Shown here one piece after another: positions 9,168 to 17,763 of a stretch of DNA of 64,000 nucleotides. A program made the position numbers and the translations under genes. Each line of letters opens with the position of its first letter. Position 1 is the stretch's first letter. The stretch is taken from NCBI GenBank assembly GCA_963839995.1, contig CAWIXH010000001.1, positions 496,001-560,000 of the forward strand. Direction: 5' to 3'. Under the pieces are notes generated by a model. It was not told the origin of the DNA, searched no databases, and was given only the letters and a program-made list of their open reading frames with translations. This DNA comes from CAWIUB01 sp963839995. GTDB taxonomy: Bacteria; Actinomycetota; Actinomycetes; Mycobacteriales; Jatrophihabitantaceae.

Positions 9168-9923
9168 GTGATCTTTCGCGCATTTGTTGATCTGTCTTGT
9201 CGGCGCCGCCAGTGTGACGAGCATCTGAAGACGACCACGGCCCTCCCGCCGTATGTCGTGGAAGACCGCTGCGGGAGGGCCGTGCTGGATGCGCGGAGGC
9301 ACCCGTTGGTGACGGTAGAGGCCGATCAAAGTCGAGTCGAGTCGCGGTTGGCGGCCGGGCAGGTCGAGTGCCCGGGCTGCTGGGCGCCGCTGCGGGCGTG
9401 GGGGTGGGCGCGTCCCCGCGAGGTGCGCGGGATCGCTGGGGTGTTGCGGCCGCGGCGCTCGCGCTGCTCGGCGTGTCTGATCACCCACGTGCTGTTGCCG
9501 GTGACGGTGCTGGCGCGGCGGGCGTATGCGAGCGAGGTGATCGGCGCGGCGCTGCTGGCCCGCGCCGGCGGGTCTGGGCACCGCTCGATCGGAGAGAAGC
9601 TTCGGGTTCCGGCGGCGACGGTGCGGGGCTGGCTGCGGGTGATGATCGGCCGGCTGGAGGCGACCCGGCTGCACTTGCTGCAGGTGGCTGCCCGGGCCGG
9701 GGTGGACCGTCCTGTCCCGAAGGCGCTGGGCTGCCCGTGGCGGGACCTGCTGGCCGCGTTGGCGGCGGCGACGGCGGCGGTGACCGGCCGGTTCGGACCG
9801 GTTGGGGTGCTCGGCCCGGTGACGGCGTGGCAGGTCGCCGCGGCGTGTTCGGCTGGTCGGCTGCTTGCTCCCGGGTGGCCCCCGATGCGCTCGGGTGCCG
9901 GGAGCAACACGAGTCGCCCCTGA
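9168..9923 (+). CDS. HTH / DUF6431 protein of the insertion element
   Basis: This protein of up to 251 aa starts at GTG 9168, or more likely at the in-frame GTG 9309 (VTVEADQSRVESRL). A CPGC...CSAC pair in the first third suggests a zinc ribbon. A central helix set (EVIGAALLARAGGSGHRSIGEK, then TVRGWLR) looks like a helix-turn-helix. This is the DUF6431 pattern seen beside DDE transposases, presumably an accessory DNA-binding protein of transposition. It is nearly identical to the copy at 25445-26200. Confidence 0.7.
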   Translation: MIFRAFVDLSCRRRQCDEHLKTTTALPPYVVEDRCGRAVLDARRHPLVTVEADQSRVESRLAAGQVECPGCWAPLRAWGWARPREVRGIAGVLRPRRSRCSACLITHVLLPVTVLARRAYASEVIGAALLARAGGSGHRSIGEKLRVPAATVRGWLRVMIGRLEATRLHLLQVAARAGVDRPVPKALGCPWRDLLAALAAATAAVTGRFGPVGVLGPVTAWQVAAACSAGRLLAPGWPPMRSGAGSNTSRP

Positions 9924-9962
9924 CGCTGCGCGCGGGTGCCCGGAATCCTCGCGAGGGTTGCC

Positions 9963-9985
9963 GCCCGGCCGGCCCCCGGCCGGGC
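9963..9985 (+). other. Strong GC hairpin between the two element genes
   Basis: GCCCGGCCG (9963-9971) pairs with CGGCCGGGC (9977-9985) around a five-base loop, between the DUF6431 gene and the transposase start. The same hairpin is kept in copy 2 (26240-26262). It may limit read-through into the transposase. Confidence 0.6.
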
Positions 9986-10015
9986 TTCCCTTCGCCGAAT
10001 CGAGGTATCCGTGTG

Positions 10016-10756
10016 GTGAGCACACCCGAACAGGACGACGTCAAACGCCGTGAGCGGGCGCAGCAGGTGGCGTTGTTCCGTTACCAGTTGATCTGCCCGG
10101 CGCTGGATCCGGGGCTGTCGACCAAGGCCCGCGGGCGGATCGTGCGGGCGATCGCGGCTGGCAGCCACGCCGGCCCGTTCGGCGGTCAGCACCGCTACTC
10201 GCGCGACAGCCTGGACCGGTGGATCCGCCGCTACCGGGCCGGTGGGTTCGACGCGCTGATGCCCTCCATCCGCCAACCAGGCTCCCGGATCGACACCGGC
10301 GTGTTGGAGTTGGCGGTCGCGCTCAAGCGGGAGAACGCACAGCGCACCGCAGCGCAGGTGGCCCGGATCCTGCGCGCCTCGACCGGCTACTCACCCTCAG
10401 AGTCGACGCTGCTGCGACTGTTCCACCGCCGCGAGCTGATCGGCCCGGCGGCCGGTGAGGCTGTGGTGTTCGGCCGGTTCGAAGCCTCAGCGCCGAACGA
10501 GCGGTGGGTCGGCGACGCGTTGCACGGCCCCCGGGTCGGCGGGCGCAAGACGTACCTGTTCGCCTTCCTTGATGATCAGGCTCGGCTCGCGGTCGGCTAC
10601 CGGTTCGGCTTCGCCGAGGACACCGTGCGGCTGGCCGCCGCGCTGGAACCGGCGCTCGCGTCCCGCGGCGTGCCCGCCAGCTGCTACGTCGACAACGGCT
10701 CGGCCTATGTCGATGCCTGGCTGTTGCGGGCCTGCGGCAAGCTCGGGATCCGGTGA
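10016..10756 (+). pseudogene. DDE transposase, truncated (copy 1)
   Basis: GTG 10016 (VSTPEQDDVKRRERA) starts a 246-aa product. It has HTH domains (ARGRIVRAIAAGSHAG; YSRDSLDRWIRRYRAGGFDAL) and the start of an rve/DDE core: NERWVGDALHGP with the first Asp and CYVDNGSAYVD with the second. The glutamate-containing part and the Mu-type C-terminal domain are lost because the element ends at 10755, where a stop codon follows at once. Copy 2 shows the continuing sequence (RLIHSTPHRPQGRGKIE). Confidence 0.85.
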
Positions 10757-10827
10757 TCGGAGTTGATGGATGCGTCAGACAGCCCCCTGAGCGTGGCGCA
10801 TGCGCCCGGACGGACCTGGCCATCGTC

Positions 10828-12192
10828 TCAGCGGAACGCGAAAAGTTCGTAGTGGATGCGGTCGCGAGAGAATCCCTGCCGGCGCAGCGCCTTGGCGAGG
10901 TCGTCGATCATGGGGCGGGGTCCGCAGAAGAATACGTCGGTGGTGGGGTCGAGGGCTGCGCCGGGGCCGGCGGTGTGGGATGCGATGTGCTGGACGGTGA
11001 GGCGGCCGGATTGGCTGGTGTGGATGTGGTGCACTCGGATTTCGGGGTGCTCGTGGCTGGCGGCGTCGAGTTCGTCGGCGAACAGGGCAGTTTGTCGGGT
11101 GGAGGTGACGTAGAAGAGGTCCACGCGGGTGGGCAGCCCGGCGTCGCGGGCCGCTAGCCAGCCGAGGAACGGCGCCACGCCGACGCCTGCGGCGATCCAG
11201 ATCTGGCGGTCGCCGCCGAGGGTGTGGTCGAACATTCCGAACGGTCCGATGACTGTGGCTGTGACGCCGGGTTCGAGGCGTGCGTGCATGCGCGCGGTGT
11301 CGGGCCCGGCGGCCTTGACGACGAGGCGTAGCCGCCCGTCGGGCAGCTGGCCGGCCACGCTGAAGGGGTGCTCACGTCGCGATGCGCCGCCGCGGACCTG
11401 CAGCGAGATGAACTGGCCCGGGACCACCGCGACGGTGTGGTCGGTGGGCGTCACAATGACCTCGAGGGTGTCCGGCGAGAGGCGATGTACCTGCGAGACC
11501 ACCGCTTCGGCGCTCGGCACCCGCTGGCGCATGAGCAGCTCGGTGTAGCCGTAGGCGGCTGCGGCGATCAGCCCGAGGGTGACGAACACGATCCACAGCA
11601 CCCTCGACCCGGCGATCACGTCGTCGAGGGCTAGACCGTGCAGTACCGCGAACACGACGAGCAGGCCGGTGAGGCGGTGCAGCCCGAGCCAGCGCCCGTA
11701 CCGCAGCCGGATCGTGTCACCGATGCGGGGGAAGGACACCGCGACCAGGGCTGCCAGACCGAGCAGGGCCACCGCGCCGAGCACGATGCCGGCGCCGCCG
11801 ATCAGCCCGGCCGGGCCCCTGTTCTCGAGTGCGGGGGCGATCGTGGTGAGGACCGCGTGCGGGACGATGAGCAGGGCGACCGCGGCAGTGGCGCACCAGC
11901 GGTGCCACAGGTACATCCGGTCCAGACCGCCGAACCAGGGTTCGAGCCAGCCCGCCTTGCTGGCCAGGACCAGCGAGCAGGTCATCAGGAAGACCGCCGC
12001 GACGCCCCACAGCTCGCCGGTCAGGTAGGCGGCACCCACGTTCTCGGGAGCGAACCGCAGCCAGGCCACGATCAGCAGGCCCAGGCCACCCACGACCGCG
12101 ATCGGACCGCCCTGACGGCGCTTGAGCCTGCCGTCGACGGGTCGTCGCAGCACACCGATGAGGTACAGCGCGATCGCTGCGAGGACCGGCAT
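10828..12192 (-). CDS. Ferric-reductase-like membrane flavoprotein (ferredoxin reductase family)
   Basis: ATG 12192 (MPVLAAIALYLIGVL) gives 454 aa. The first half holds about six hydrophobic helices with conserved histidines (YLWHRWCATA, VPHAVL, GLHRLTG, AVLHGLAL), a ferric-reductase/NOX-like heme-binding membrane domain. The second half is an FNR module: PGQFISLQ and REHPFSVAG bind FAD. IAAGVGVAPFLGWL binds the NAD(P)H pyrophosphate, and FFCGPRPMIDDL is the terminal motif. It probably carries electrons across the membrane. The ATG overlaps the true stop of the esterase in a TAATG, so the two are translationally coupled. It is the last gene of the MarR-controlled operon. Confidence 0.85.
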   Translation of the reverse strand: MPVLAAIALYLIGVLRRPVDGRLKRRQGGPIAVVGGLGLLIVAWLRFAPENVGAAYLTGELWGVAAVFLMTCSLVLASKAGWLEPWFGGLDRMYLWHRWCATAAVALLIVPHAVLTTIAPALENRGPAGLIGGAGIVLGAVALLGLAALVAVSFPRIGDTIRLRYGRWLGLHRLTGLLVVFAVLHGLALDDVIAGSRVLWIVFVTLGLIAAAAYGYTELLMRQRVPSAEAVVSQVHRLSPDTLEVIVTPTDHTVAVVPGQFISLQVRGGASRREHPFSVAGQLPDGRLRLVVKAAGPDTARMHARLEPGVTATVIGPFGMFDHTLGGDRQIWIAAGVGVAPFLGWLAARDAGLPTRVDLFYVTSTRQTALFADELDAASHEHPEIRVHHIHTSQSGRLTVQHIASHTAGPGAALDPTTDVFFCGPRPMIDDLAKALRRQGFSRDRIHYELFAFR

Positions 12193-13164
12193 TACGCTGC
12201 TCCCTTGCTGGGTCGGCAGGGGCTCAGTGCCGTGTCGAGGGCATCGAGCATGCCGGCGCGGAACGTGGTCATGGCCGGTGTTGCCGTCGAGCAGTTCGTC
12301 GGCGCCGTGATACATGCCCGGTTCGACGCGCAGTTCGCACTCGACGCCGGCCCGGCGTAGGCGGCGGGCGTAGTCGACGTCCTCGTCGTGGAACAGGTCG
12401 ATGTCGCCGACGCCGATCCAGGCCGGCGGCAGGCCGGTGAGGTCGCCCCGTCGCGCGGCCGCGAGGTAGGGGCGTCGGTCCTGTTCTTGGGGCGGGTGGC
12501 CCAGGTAGGCGGTCCACGCGAATCGGTTCGAGGCCGGTGTCCAGGTGTAGACGGTGCGGCTGGGCGGGTTGGCGCGTAGCACGGTGCGGTCATCGAGCAT
12601 CGGGTAGAGCAACAGTTGGAAGGCGACCGGGACCACCGGGTCGGCGGTGTCGTGGGCGCGTTGGACCACGGCGGCGGCCAGCCCGCCGCCGGCGCTTTGC
12701 CCACCGACCGCGACGCGGGCGGGATCCACGCCCAGGTCGTGGGTGTTGTCGTGCAGCCAGCGCAGCGCGCGGTAGCAGTCATCGAGCGCGGCAGGGTAGG
12801 GATGTTCGGGTGCGAGCCGGTACTCGACGTTGAGCACGAGCAGGTCGAGCTCGGCCGCGACGCGGCTGCACAGCGCGTGGCACTGCCGGGTCGAGCCCAG
12901 GACGGTGCCGCCGCCGTGGAACCACACCAGCGCCCCGCTCGGCGTGGCTCGGGTCGGGGATTGGTAGGTCAGCACGGTGAGGTCGGGGTCGGGGTCGGTG
13001 GCGGTGGCCACGACGGCGTGCTTGTCGACCCGCACGCCCGCCCGGACGGTGCTGCCCCGGCTGGGCAGCAGGCGGCGGCCGCCCAGGACGCCGCGGGGTG
13101 TCAGGTGGTGTGGGCTGTTCGGTGGCGGCGAACAGGTTCGCAGAGCCGTCGCGCGGGGGGTCAT
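12192..13164 (-). pseudogene. HSL-type esterase (alpha/beta hydrolase), apparent frameshift
   Basis: Starting at ATG 13164, the product shows the oxyanion motif WFHGGGTVLG, nucleophile elbow GGQSAGGGLAAA, acidic residue region GVGDIDLFHDEDVDYA and histidine in GMYHGADELL. This is the full catalytic kit of hormone-sensitive-lipase-like esterases. Near 12270-12290 the family C-terminus (MTTFRAGMLDALDTAL) moves to another frame and ends with TAA at 12192. In the uncorrected frame the protein runs straight on into the reductase, giving a 778-aa fusion. A one-base indel is the simplest explanation. Confidence 0.8.
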
Positions 13165-13170
13165 CGTTGG

Positions 13171-13824
13171 TTACTTCCACCCGTTCTCGGTGGTGACCAG
13201 GACCCGCTGTTCGGTCAGGGTGTTCGTGGCGGCGATGTCGAGCAGGGCGCTGGCCAGGCTCGCGTAGGACAGCGTGGGCAGCCCGGGGACCCGCGCGACC
13301 TGGTCGAGTCGCTGGACCGCGGCGGCGGGACCGGCTGCGCTCTGGGTGAGCTTGACCGGGTGCACGATCGTCCAGTCCAGCCCGCTGCCGGGCAGGGCCT
13401 GTTCCGAACGCTGCTTGTCGGTGAAGCTCGCGGCCATCACCGTGCGGTAGAGCAGCCGCGCCAGCGGTGACGCTTTGGCCGCGGTGTCCCCGACGCCGAA
13501 CGCGGAGACCAGCACGAACCGGTCGACACCGGCCGTGCTCATCGCTGCGGTGACGACCGGCAGGCTGCGCTGCATCAACTCGACCGGCTTGGCCGGGCGC
13601 ATCCCGGCACCCAGGCAGCAGATCACGGCGTCGGCGCAGGTGAACGCGCGCGCCAGGGCCGACTCATCCTCGAGCGATCCCGACACGACGCTCAGGCCGG
13701 GGTGGTGCGGCAGGGTGTCCGGCGAGCGGACATAGGCCACCACCTCGTGGCCCCGCTCGAGCGCCTGGTTCACCACCTGCAGGCCGACGTGGCCGGTGGC
13801 GCCCACAACGGCGATCTTCATCAT
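13171..13824 (-). CDS. NAD(P)H-binding SDR-like oxidoreductase
   Basis: This 217-aa protein begins MMKIAVVGATGHVGLQVVNQAL, a classical GxxGxxG Rossmann loop of the atypical SDR (NmrA/NAD(P)H-binding) group. VAYVRSPDTL follows the second strand; CADAVICCLGAG and VDRFVLVSAFGVGD are family landmarks. The YxxxK pair of classical SDRs is not evident, as expected for this subgroup. Its likely role is quinone or redox metabolism. It lies six bases upstream of the esterase in the operon. Confidence 0.8.
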   Translation of the reverse strand: MMKIAVVGATGHVGLQVVNQALERGHEVVAYVRSPDTLPHHPGLSVVSGSLEDESALARAFTCADAVICCLGAGMRPAKPVELMQRSLPVVTAAMSTAGVDRFVLVSAFGVGDTAAKASPLARLLYRTVMAASFTDKQRSEQALPGSGLDWTIVHPVKLTQSAAGPAAAVQRLDQVARVPGLPTLSYASLASALLDIAATNTLTEQRVLVTTENGWK

Positions 13825-13857
13825 GCAACTCCTTCTGTTGTGATTCGGTTGTGACGG

Positions 13858-14301
13858 CTAGGACCGTTCGGCGTCCCGGCTCTGCGACCGGTTTCGTGAC
13901 TGGGCGACCCAGGCGGCGACGCCGGCCATGACCGCCACGAAGCAGGCGTGCTTGATCGCATGGCCCGCGCCGACGGCGTTGCTCACGGTGGCGAAGTCCA
14001 TCGCGGCGATCACCGCGATGGCGGCGAAGACCGCGGCGAGCGCGGTGCGCATGCCGCGCAGCGCGAAGAACAGCGCGATCAGGCTGAGGGCGATGTTGCG
14101 GGCGCCCACCGCTCGCACGAAGGTGAATCCGTCATCGTGGCTCAGCGTCACTCCGTAGGAGGCGTCCCAGCCGTGCGGGGAGATGAGTTCGGCAACCCCG
14201 ATGGCCAGCCAGGCGACGGCGACGACGATCGTGATGATCCGCGCCGGGCGGGAGGGGCTCGTCTGGTCGGTGACCTTGGCGTGTTCCACAGTGGTGGGCA
14301 T
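13858..14301 (-). CDS. DUF4267-like small membrane protein
   Basis: ATG 14301 (MPTTVEHAKVTDQ) gives 147 aa with four hydrophobic helices (IITIVVAVAWLAIGVAEL; GARNIALSLIALFFAL; TALAAVFAAIAVIAAM; ACFVAVMAGVAAWV). FVRAVGARN between helices one and two is typical of DUF4267. Members are four-helix membrane proteins of unknown function. It sits between the quinone-oxidoreductase-like and NAD(P)H-binding genes of the MarR operon. Confidence 0.7.
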   Translation of the reverse strand: MPTTVEHAKVTDQTSPSRPARIITIVVAVAWLAIGVAELISPHGWDASYGVTLSHDDGFTFVRAVGARNIALSLIALFFALRGMRTALAAVFAAIAVIAAMDFATVSNAVGAGHAIKHACFVAVMAGVAAWVAQSRNRSQSRDAERS

Positions 14302-14342
14302 GGTTTCTGCTCTCTGGGGTATCGGACCGATGGGTGGTCGGG

Positions 14343-15286
14343 TCAGCCGGCGATCAGGACGGGGCGGGGGCCGGCGGGGGCCGTCCAGGCCTGGCCGATC
14401 TGGGACAGCGGGTAGGTCTGGGCGTCGATGTGCACCGTGGCGTCGGCGATGAGCCGGGTGTACGTGCTGGCCTGGGCGAGGTAGCGGCGCATGTCGACCG
14501 ATCCGAGGCCGCTGCCGCTGAGGCGGAAGGGGCGGCTGCGCAGCAGCGAGGCCGGCACGGCGGCGTGTTCGCCGGCCGCGGAGCCGATCTGCACGTAGCT
14601 GGTTGCTCCTGCGGGGATTGCGGCCAGCGCGGCGAAGGCGGCCTCGGCCACCTCGCCCCACACGAAGTCCAGCACGAGATCGGGCGCACTACCGTGCAGG
14701 GCCGCACCGATCGCCGCCGCGTCCGTGTCGTGGTCGCCGGCCAGTTCGATGGTCTCGGCGCCGAGCCCGGCTACCCGCTCGAGGTCGTTGGTGCCGCGCC
14801 CGAGGCCGATCACGCGTGGCACGCCGAGCGCCCGGGCGTTCTGCACGGCCAAGCCGCCGGCCGCCCCGGTCGCGCCGAGGACCACGACGGTCGCCGGCGT
14901 GCCCTGCTGGTCGACGTGCGTGGTCAGCGGCATCCAGGACGCCATCCCCGGGTTCATCCCGGCCGCCACGGCGACCGGGTCGGCGCCTTCGGGCAGCGGC
15001 AGGGCCACGGTGACCGCGATCTGCGGGGCGAAGGTGCCCCATGGGGCGTCGACGTCGCCGGTGTACACCAACCCACCGTCGGCGGTGCGCGCCACCGCGT
15101 CCACCCCGGCACCAGCGGGAACTGCCCGGTGCTGCTGTAGTGCTCGGCCGAGGCCCTCGCCCGCACGACCGGGTGGATCGCCGAGGCGACCAGCTCCACC
15201 AGCTGCTGGCCCTCGCCGCGCTCGGGATCGGGGAAGTCCCGGTAGTCGGGGACCGCGCCCGCCGTCGTCACCACTGCTGCCTTCAT
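14343..15286 (-). pseudogene. Zinc-type alcohol dehydrogenase / quinone oxidoreductase, frameshifted
   Basis: ATG 15286 opens MKAAVVTTAGAVPDYRDFPDP and reaches FPLVPG. From about 15105 the protein continues in another frame: VDAVARTADGGLVYTGDVDAPWG, VVLGATGAAGGLAVQNARAL (NADPH loop), IGLGRG and LDFVWGEVAEAAF. Restoring one G in the run after FPLVPG rebuilds a normal 314-aa MDR-superfamily reductase. Catalytic zinc cysteines are absent, so quinone-reductase-like activity is more likely than a zinc ADH. It is the first gene of the operon under the MarR operators. Confidence 0.8.
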
Positions 15287-15359
15287 CCTTGCTCTCCTTC
15301 ACCGAGTCGATCGAGGTTCCGCGACCACTGCCGACCAGGAACCCGCACCGGCAATAGAT

Positions 15360-15410
15360 GCTTCCAATTGGAAGTACTTGCCACGGTAACATGTGCTTCC
15401 AACTGGAAGC
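15360..15410. promoter_or_regulatory. Two MarR-type palindromic operators
   Basis: GCTTCCAATTGGAAGT (15360-15375) and GCTTCCAACTGGAAGC (15395-15410) are near-identical palindromes, 35 bp centre to centre. They lie between the divergent quinone-reductase operon and the marR gene. Their position and symmetry fit dimer sites from which the MarR protein represses both directions. Confidence 0.75.
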
Positions 15411-15426
15411 AAGTAGAGTGAGCCAG

Positions 15427-15930
15427 GTGACGGTGCAACCGACTCCCCAGCACCTGGCGGCGTACTTCGCCCTCATGGACGCCGGTGCCCTGCTCCAGCA
15501 ACTCGTCGAGCAACAGCTACGCCGCGACGGCGGCCTCAGCTACGTCCAGTTCCGCGTCCTGGCGCTGCTTGCCGCAGCACCGGGGCAATGCCTGACCATG
15601 ACGGCCCTGGCCGACGGCGTGGTCCACAGCCGCAGCGGGCTCACCTACCAGGCCGACCGCCTGCAACGCGACGGCTTGATCACCCGCAGCCCCTCGGCCG
15701 ACGACGAACGCTCCGTCATGGTGTCCCTCACCCAAGCCGGCCGCACACTGCTGGCCAAAGTACGGCCAGGCCACATCGACCTCGTCGCCGACAAACTCTT
15801 CGGACCCCTCGACGAGCACGACGTGACCGCGATGGCCAACGTCCTGACCAAGATCCGCGACAACCTCAGCACCGAACCACGACGCACCCCAGGCCGCCGC
15901 CGACGCAGATCCCTCACCGTCACCGACTGA
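15427..15930 (+). CDS. MarR family transcriptional regulator
   Basis: GTG 15427 (VTVQPTPQHLAAYF) gives 167 aa; the longer open frame upstream would cover the operators. The winged helix is clear: LSYVQFRVLALLAAAPGQ, LTMTALADGVVHSRSGLTYQ as the recognition region, DRLQRDGLITRSPSADDERS as the wing, and MVSLTQAGR. A basic tail (RRTPGRRRRR) ends it. It is expected to repress itself and the divergent redox operon and to release DNA on binding a phenolic or quinone-like ligand or on oxidation. Confidence 0.85.
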   Translation: MTVQPTPQHLAAYFALMDAGALLQQLVEQQLRRDGGLSYVQFRVLALLAAAPGQCLTMTALADGVVHSRSGLTYQADRLQRDGLITRSPSADDERSVMVSLTQAGRTLLAKVRPGHIDLVADKLFGPLDEHDVTAMANVLTKIRDNLSTEPRRTPGRRRRRSLTVTD

Positions 15931-16232
15931 CCACCCGATCGATTCAACCCGATCGACCCAACCCGAACCGGCGTGGCCGCCGCTGGAATGCCGCCCCATG
16001 GGCCGATCCCATCCGGGCACCCGCCCGGGTAGCGGCCCCCATACGGGACGAACAACATCATGGGGCCGTCGGCCGCCTGATCGTGCCGAACAGCGTCTGC
16101 GCAACGTTCCCTTCCGTACGCAGCATCCGCTTGGCGTGGTGGTCAACCGGCCCTCGGTGTGGCCTGACCGATGATTCTTCCCCCGCCGTGCTGGTCTGTA
16201 CGCCGAATACCGACTTACGGGAGGCTGACGCC
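15931..16232. other. Intergenic region with repeat unit A
   Basis: No gene is recognised. GGGCACCCGCCCGG at 16015-16028 followed by TACGGGACG at 16042-16050 recurs with the same spacing at 16866-16901, beyond the DHFR-like gene. Confidence 0.5.
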
Positions 16233-16796
16233 GTGCGGAAACTGACCTTTGGCATGAACCTGAGCCTGGACGGCTATATCGCCGCGCCCGGCGACGACCT
16301 CGGCTGGAGCGTGCCGAGCGACGAGCTGTTCCAGTGGTGGTCCGACCGGGTGGGGGCGACGGTCCTGGCGCTGTATGGGCGCAAACTGTGGGAGACGATG
16401 AGCTCCTACTGGCCGACCGCCGACCGGCAGCCTGGCGCCACACCGGCGGAGATCGAGTTCGCCCGCCGCTGGCGGGACATGCCGAAGGTGGTGTTCTCCT
16501 CGACGACCAGCGCGGTCGACTGGAACGCCCGCCTGGTCACCGGCGACGCGGTCACCGAGATCACCCGGCTCAAGGCCGAGGATGGCGGTCCCATGGACGT
16601 CGGCGGCGCCACCTTCGCGGCGGCGGCCATGCGGGCCGGGCTGATCGACGAGTACGTGCTGGCCACCGCACCGGTCTTGGTGGGCGGCGGCACGCCGTTC
16701 TTTACGGCCCTGGACAACTGGGTGAACCTAACCCTGGTGGAGACCCGGACGTTTCCCGACGGCGTGCTCCTGACCAGGTACGAGACCAGGCGCTGA
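16233..16796 (+). CDS. Dihydrofolate reductase family (RibD C-terminal-like) protein
   Basis: GTG 16233 (VRKLTFGMNLSLDGYIAAP) follows the ribosome-binding site GGGAGG and gives 187 aa. NLSLDGYIA, ALYGRKLWETM, VVFSSTTSAV, MDVGGATFAAAAM, and VLVGGGTPFF are the standard landmarks of the YyaP/RibD-C DHFR-like family. It is probably an NADPH-dependent reductase of unknown substrate. It lies between two copies of a 36-bp imperfect repeat. Confidence 0.85.
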   Translation: MRKLTFGMNLSLDGYIAAPGDDLGWSVPSDELFQWWSDRVGATVLALYGRKLWETMSSYWPTADRQPGATPAEIEFARRWRDMPKVVFSSTTSAVDWNARLVTGDAVTEITRLKAEDGGPMDVGGATFAAAAMRAGLIDEYVLATAPVLVGGGTPFFTALDNWVNLTLVETRTFPDGVLLTRYETRR

Positions 16797-16865
16797 ATAC
16801 CCGACCTCGGATCGGTGCGGGCTCGGGCCACCCAAGGATCCCGTGGCCGTTAGGGGATCCCGTGC

Positions 16866-16901
16866 GGGCACCCGCCCGGTGATGGGGTGGCCTACGGGAC
16901 G
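16866..16901. repeat. Repeat unit B, direct to 16015-16050
   Basis: GGGCACCCGCCCGG (16866-16879) and TACGGGACG (16893-16901) match unit A exactly at both ends, with a divergent 13-base centre of equal length. The pair brackets the DHFR-like gene. Confidence 0.6.
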
Positions 16902-17168
16902 CCCTTGATCATCGGTCGATTGAGCGGGTCGAGGTTCGAAACGGTGACCGCCGAGGTTCCGCTTACGGGCGCCTCGGCTGTCTCCAGGCGGCTGACGAGC
17001 CGAGACGCCACCGGCCCCTGCTTCCAGACGTGGCTGCTCTGTGACAGGGTGGTGCTCCAGGTTGATCGAGAGGAGGTGCCCTACTCGTGTCGATGCCGGT
17101 TTGTGCGCCTCCTCGTGCCGACTGACGAAGTTCAGCCGGAGGCGCCTCCCTTACAAAGGTGGCCCCGC

Positions 17169-17690
17169 ATGTCCAGCCCGAACAACCCCAGTCTGTCCCC
17201 AGACTCGACCGTGACGGTCAACGAGCGCTCAGTCCAGGCGCGCCTACGCCGCGGGATCGTGCTCCGGGTCCAAGACGAAGAGTGCGAGATTCTGATCGAC
17301 GGCCGTCGGCGCTGGGTTCGCTACGCCGCGCAGTTCCCACGCCCCCGCACCGAGCGGGTCTCGCCGAGCCACCTGGTCGCGGTCGCACGAACATCTGGCG
17401 GGACTGAGGTGATCGTTTGGCGGTGGTACGACGCGGTCGTAGTCGAGGAGCGGGACGACGACGTCGCGCTCTGGGAACCGGCGCACGGCGAGGTGACGGC
17501 AACGTGCAGAGAGTCCTATCGGTCCACCTCGCCTGGTACCCGCGCCTATCTGTCCGCAGGGTTGCCCGAGGCCGAGTGGTGGGTAGCCGGGCCAGTGGTC
17601 GCCACACCACGAGACGCCGATGTCGAACTCGACGAGGTCGAGCGCCTCTACACCGAACACGACCTCTGGGACGGCCTGATGTCCGACTAG
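17169..17690 (+). CDS. Hypothetical protein, 173 aa
   Basis: ATG 17169 (MSSPNNPSLSPDST) begins a soluble acidic protein with no family I recognise. The first half is strand-like (ARLRRGIVLRVQDEECEILID, WVRYAAQFPRPR). The second half is rich in Trp and Tyr (VIVWRWYDAVVVEERDD, LPEAEWWVAGPV) and ends in an acidic segment. It is coding-like in codon use and ends just before the IS1380 element. The frame is open upstream to 16887, but that part looks non-coding. Confidence 0.5.
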   Translation: MSSPNNPSLSPDSTVTVNERSVQARLRRGIVLRVQDEECEILIDGRRRWVRYAAQFPRPRTERVSPSHLVAVARTSGGTEVIVWRWYDAVVVEERDDDVALWEPAHGEVTATCRESYRSTSPGTRAYLSAGLPEAEWWVAGPVVATPRDADVELDEVERLYTEHDLWDGLMSD

Positions 17691-17763
17691 ACCGACCCCA
17701 GCGCCGCTGAGCGGTCCGTTTCGGACGGGACGGACCGGACCCCAAACTTGTCCCTGGCTCTCA

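Larger units (their letters stand above)
9102..10755 (+). mobile_element. DUF6431/DDE insertion element, copy 1 (3' truncated)
   Basis: Identity with the second copy begins at CTGTTGACCGTCGC (9102; 25379) and runs with only a few substitutions to 10755, where copy 1 abruptly leaves homology inside the transposase gene. The element carries an HTH/DUF6431 gene and a DDE transposase. Related actinobacterial elements usually have a third AAA ATPase gene, which neither copy shows. Copy 1 therefore cannot move on its own. Its broken end abuts the redox operon. Confidence 0.85.
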
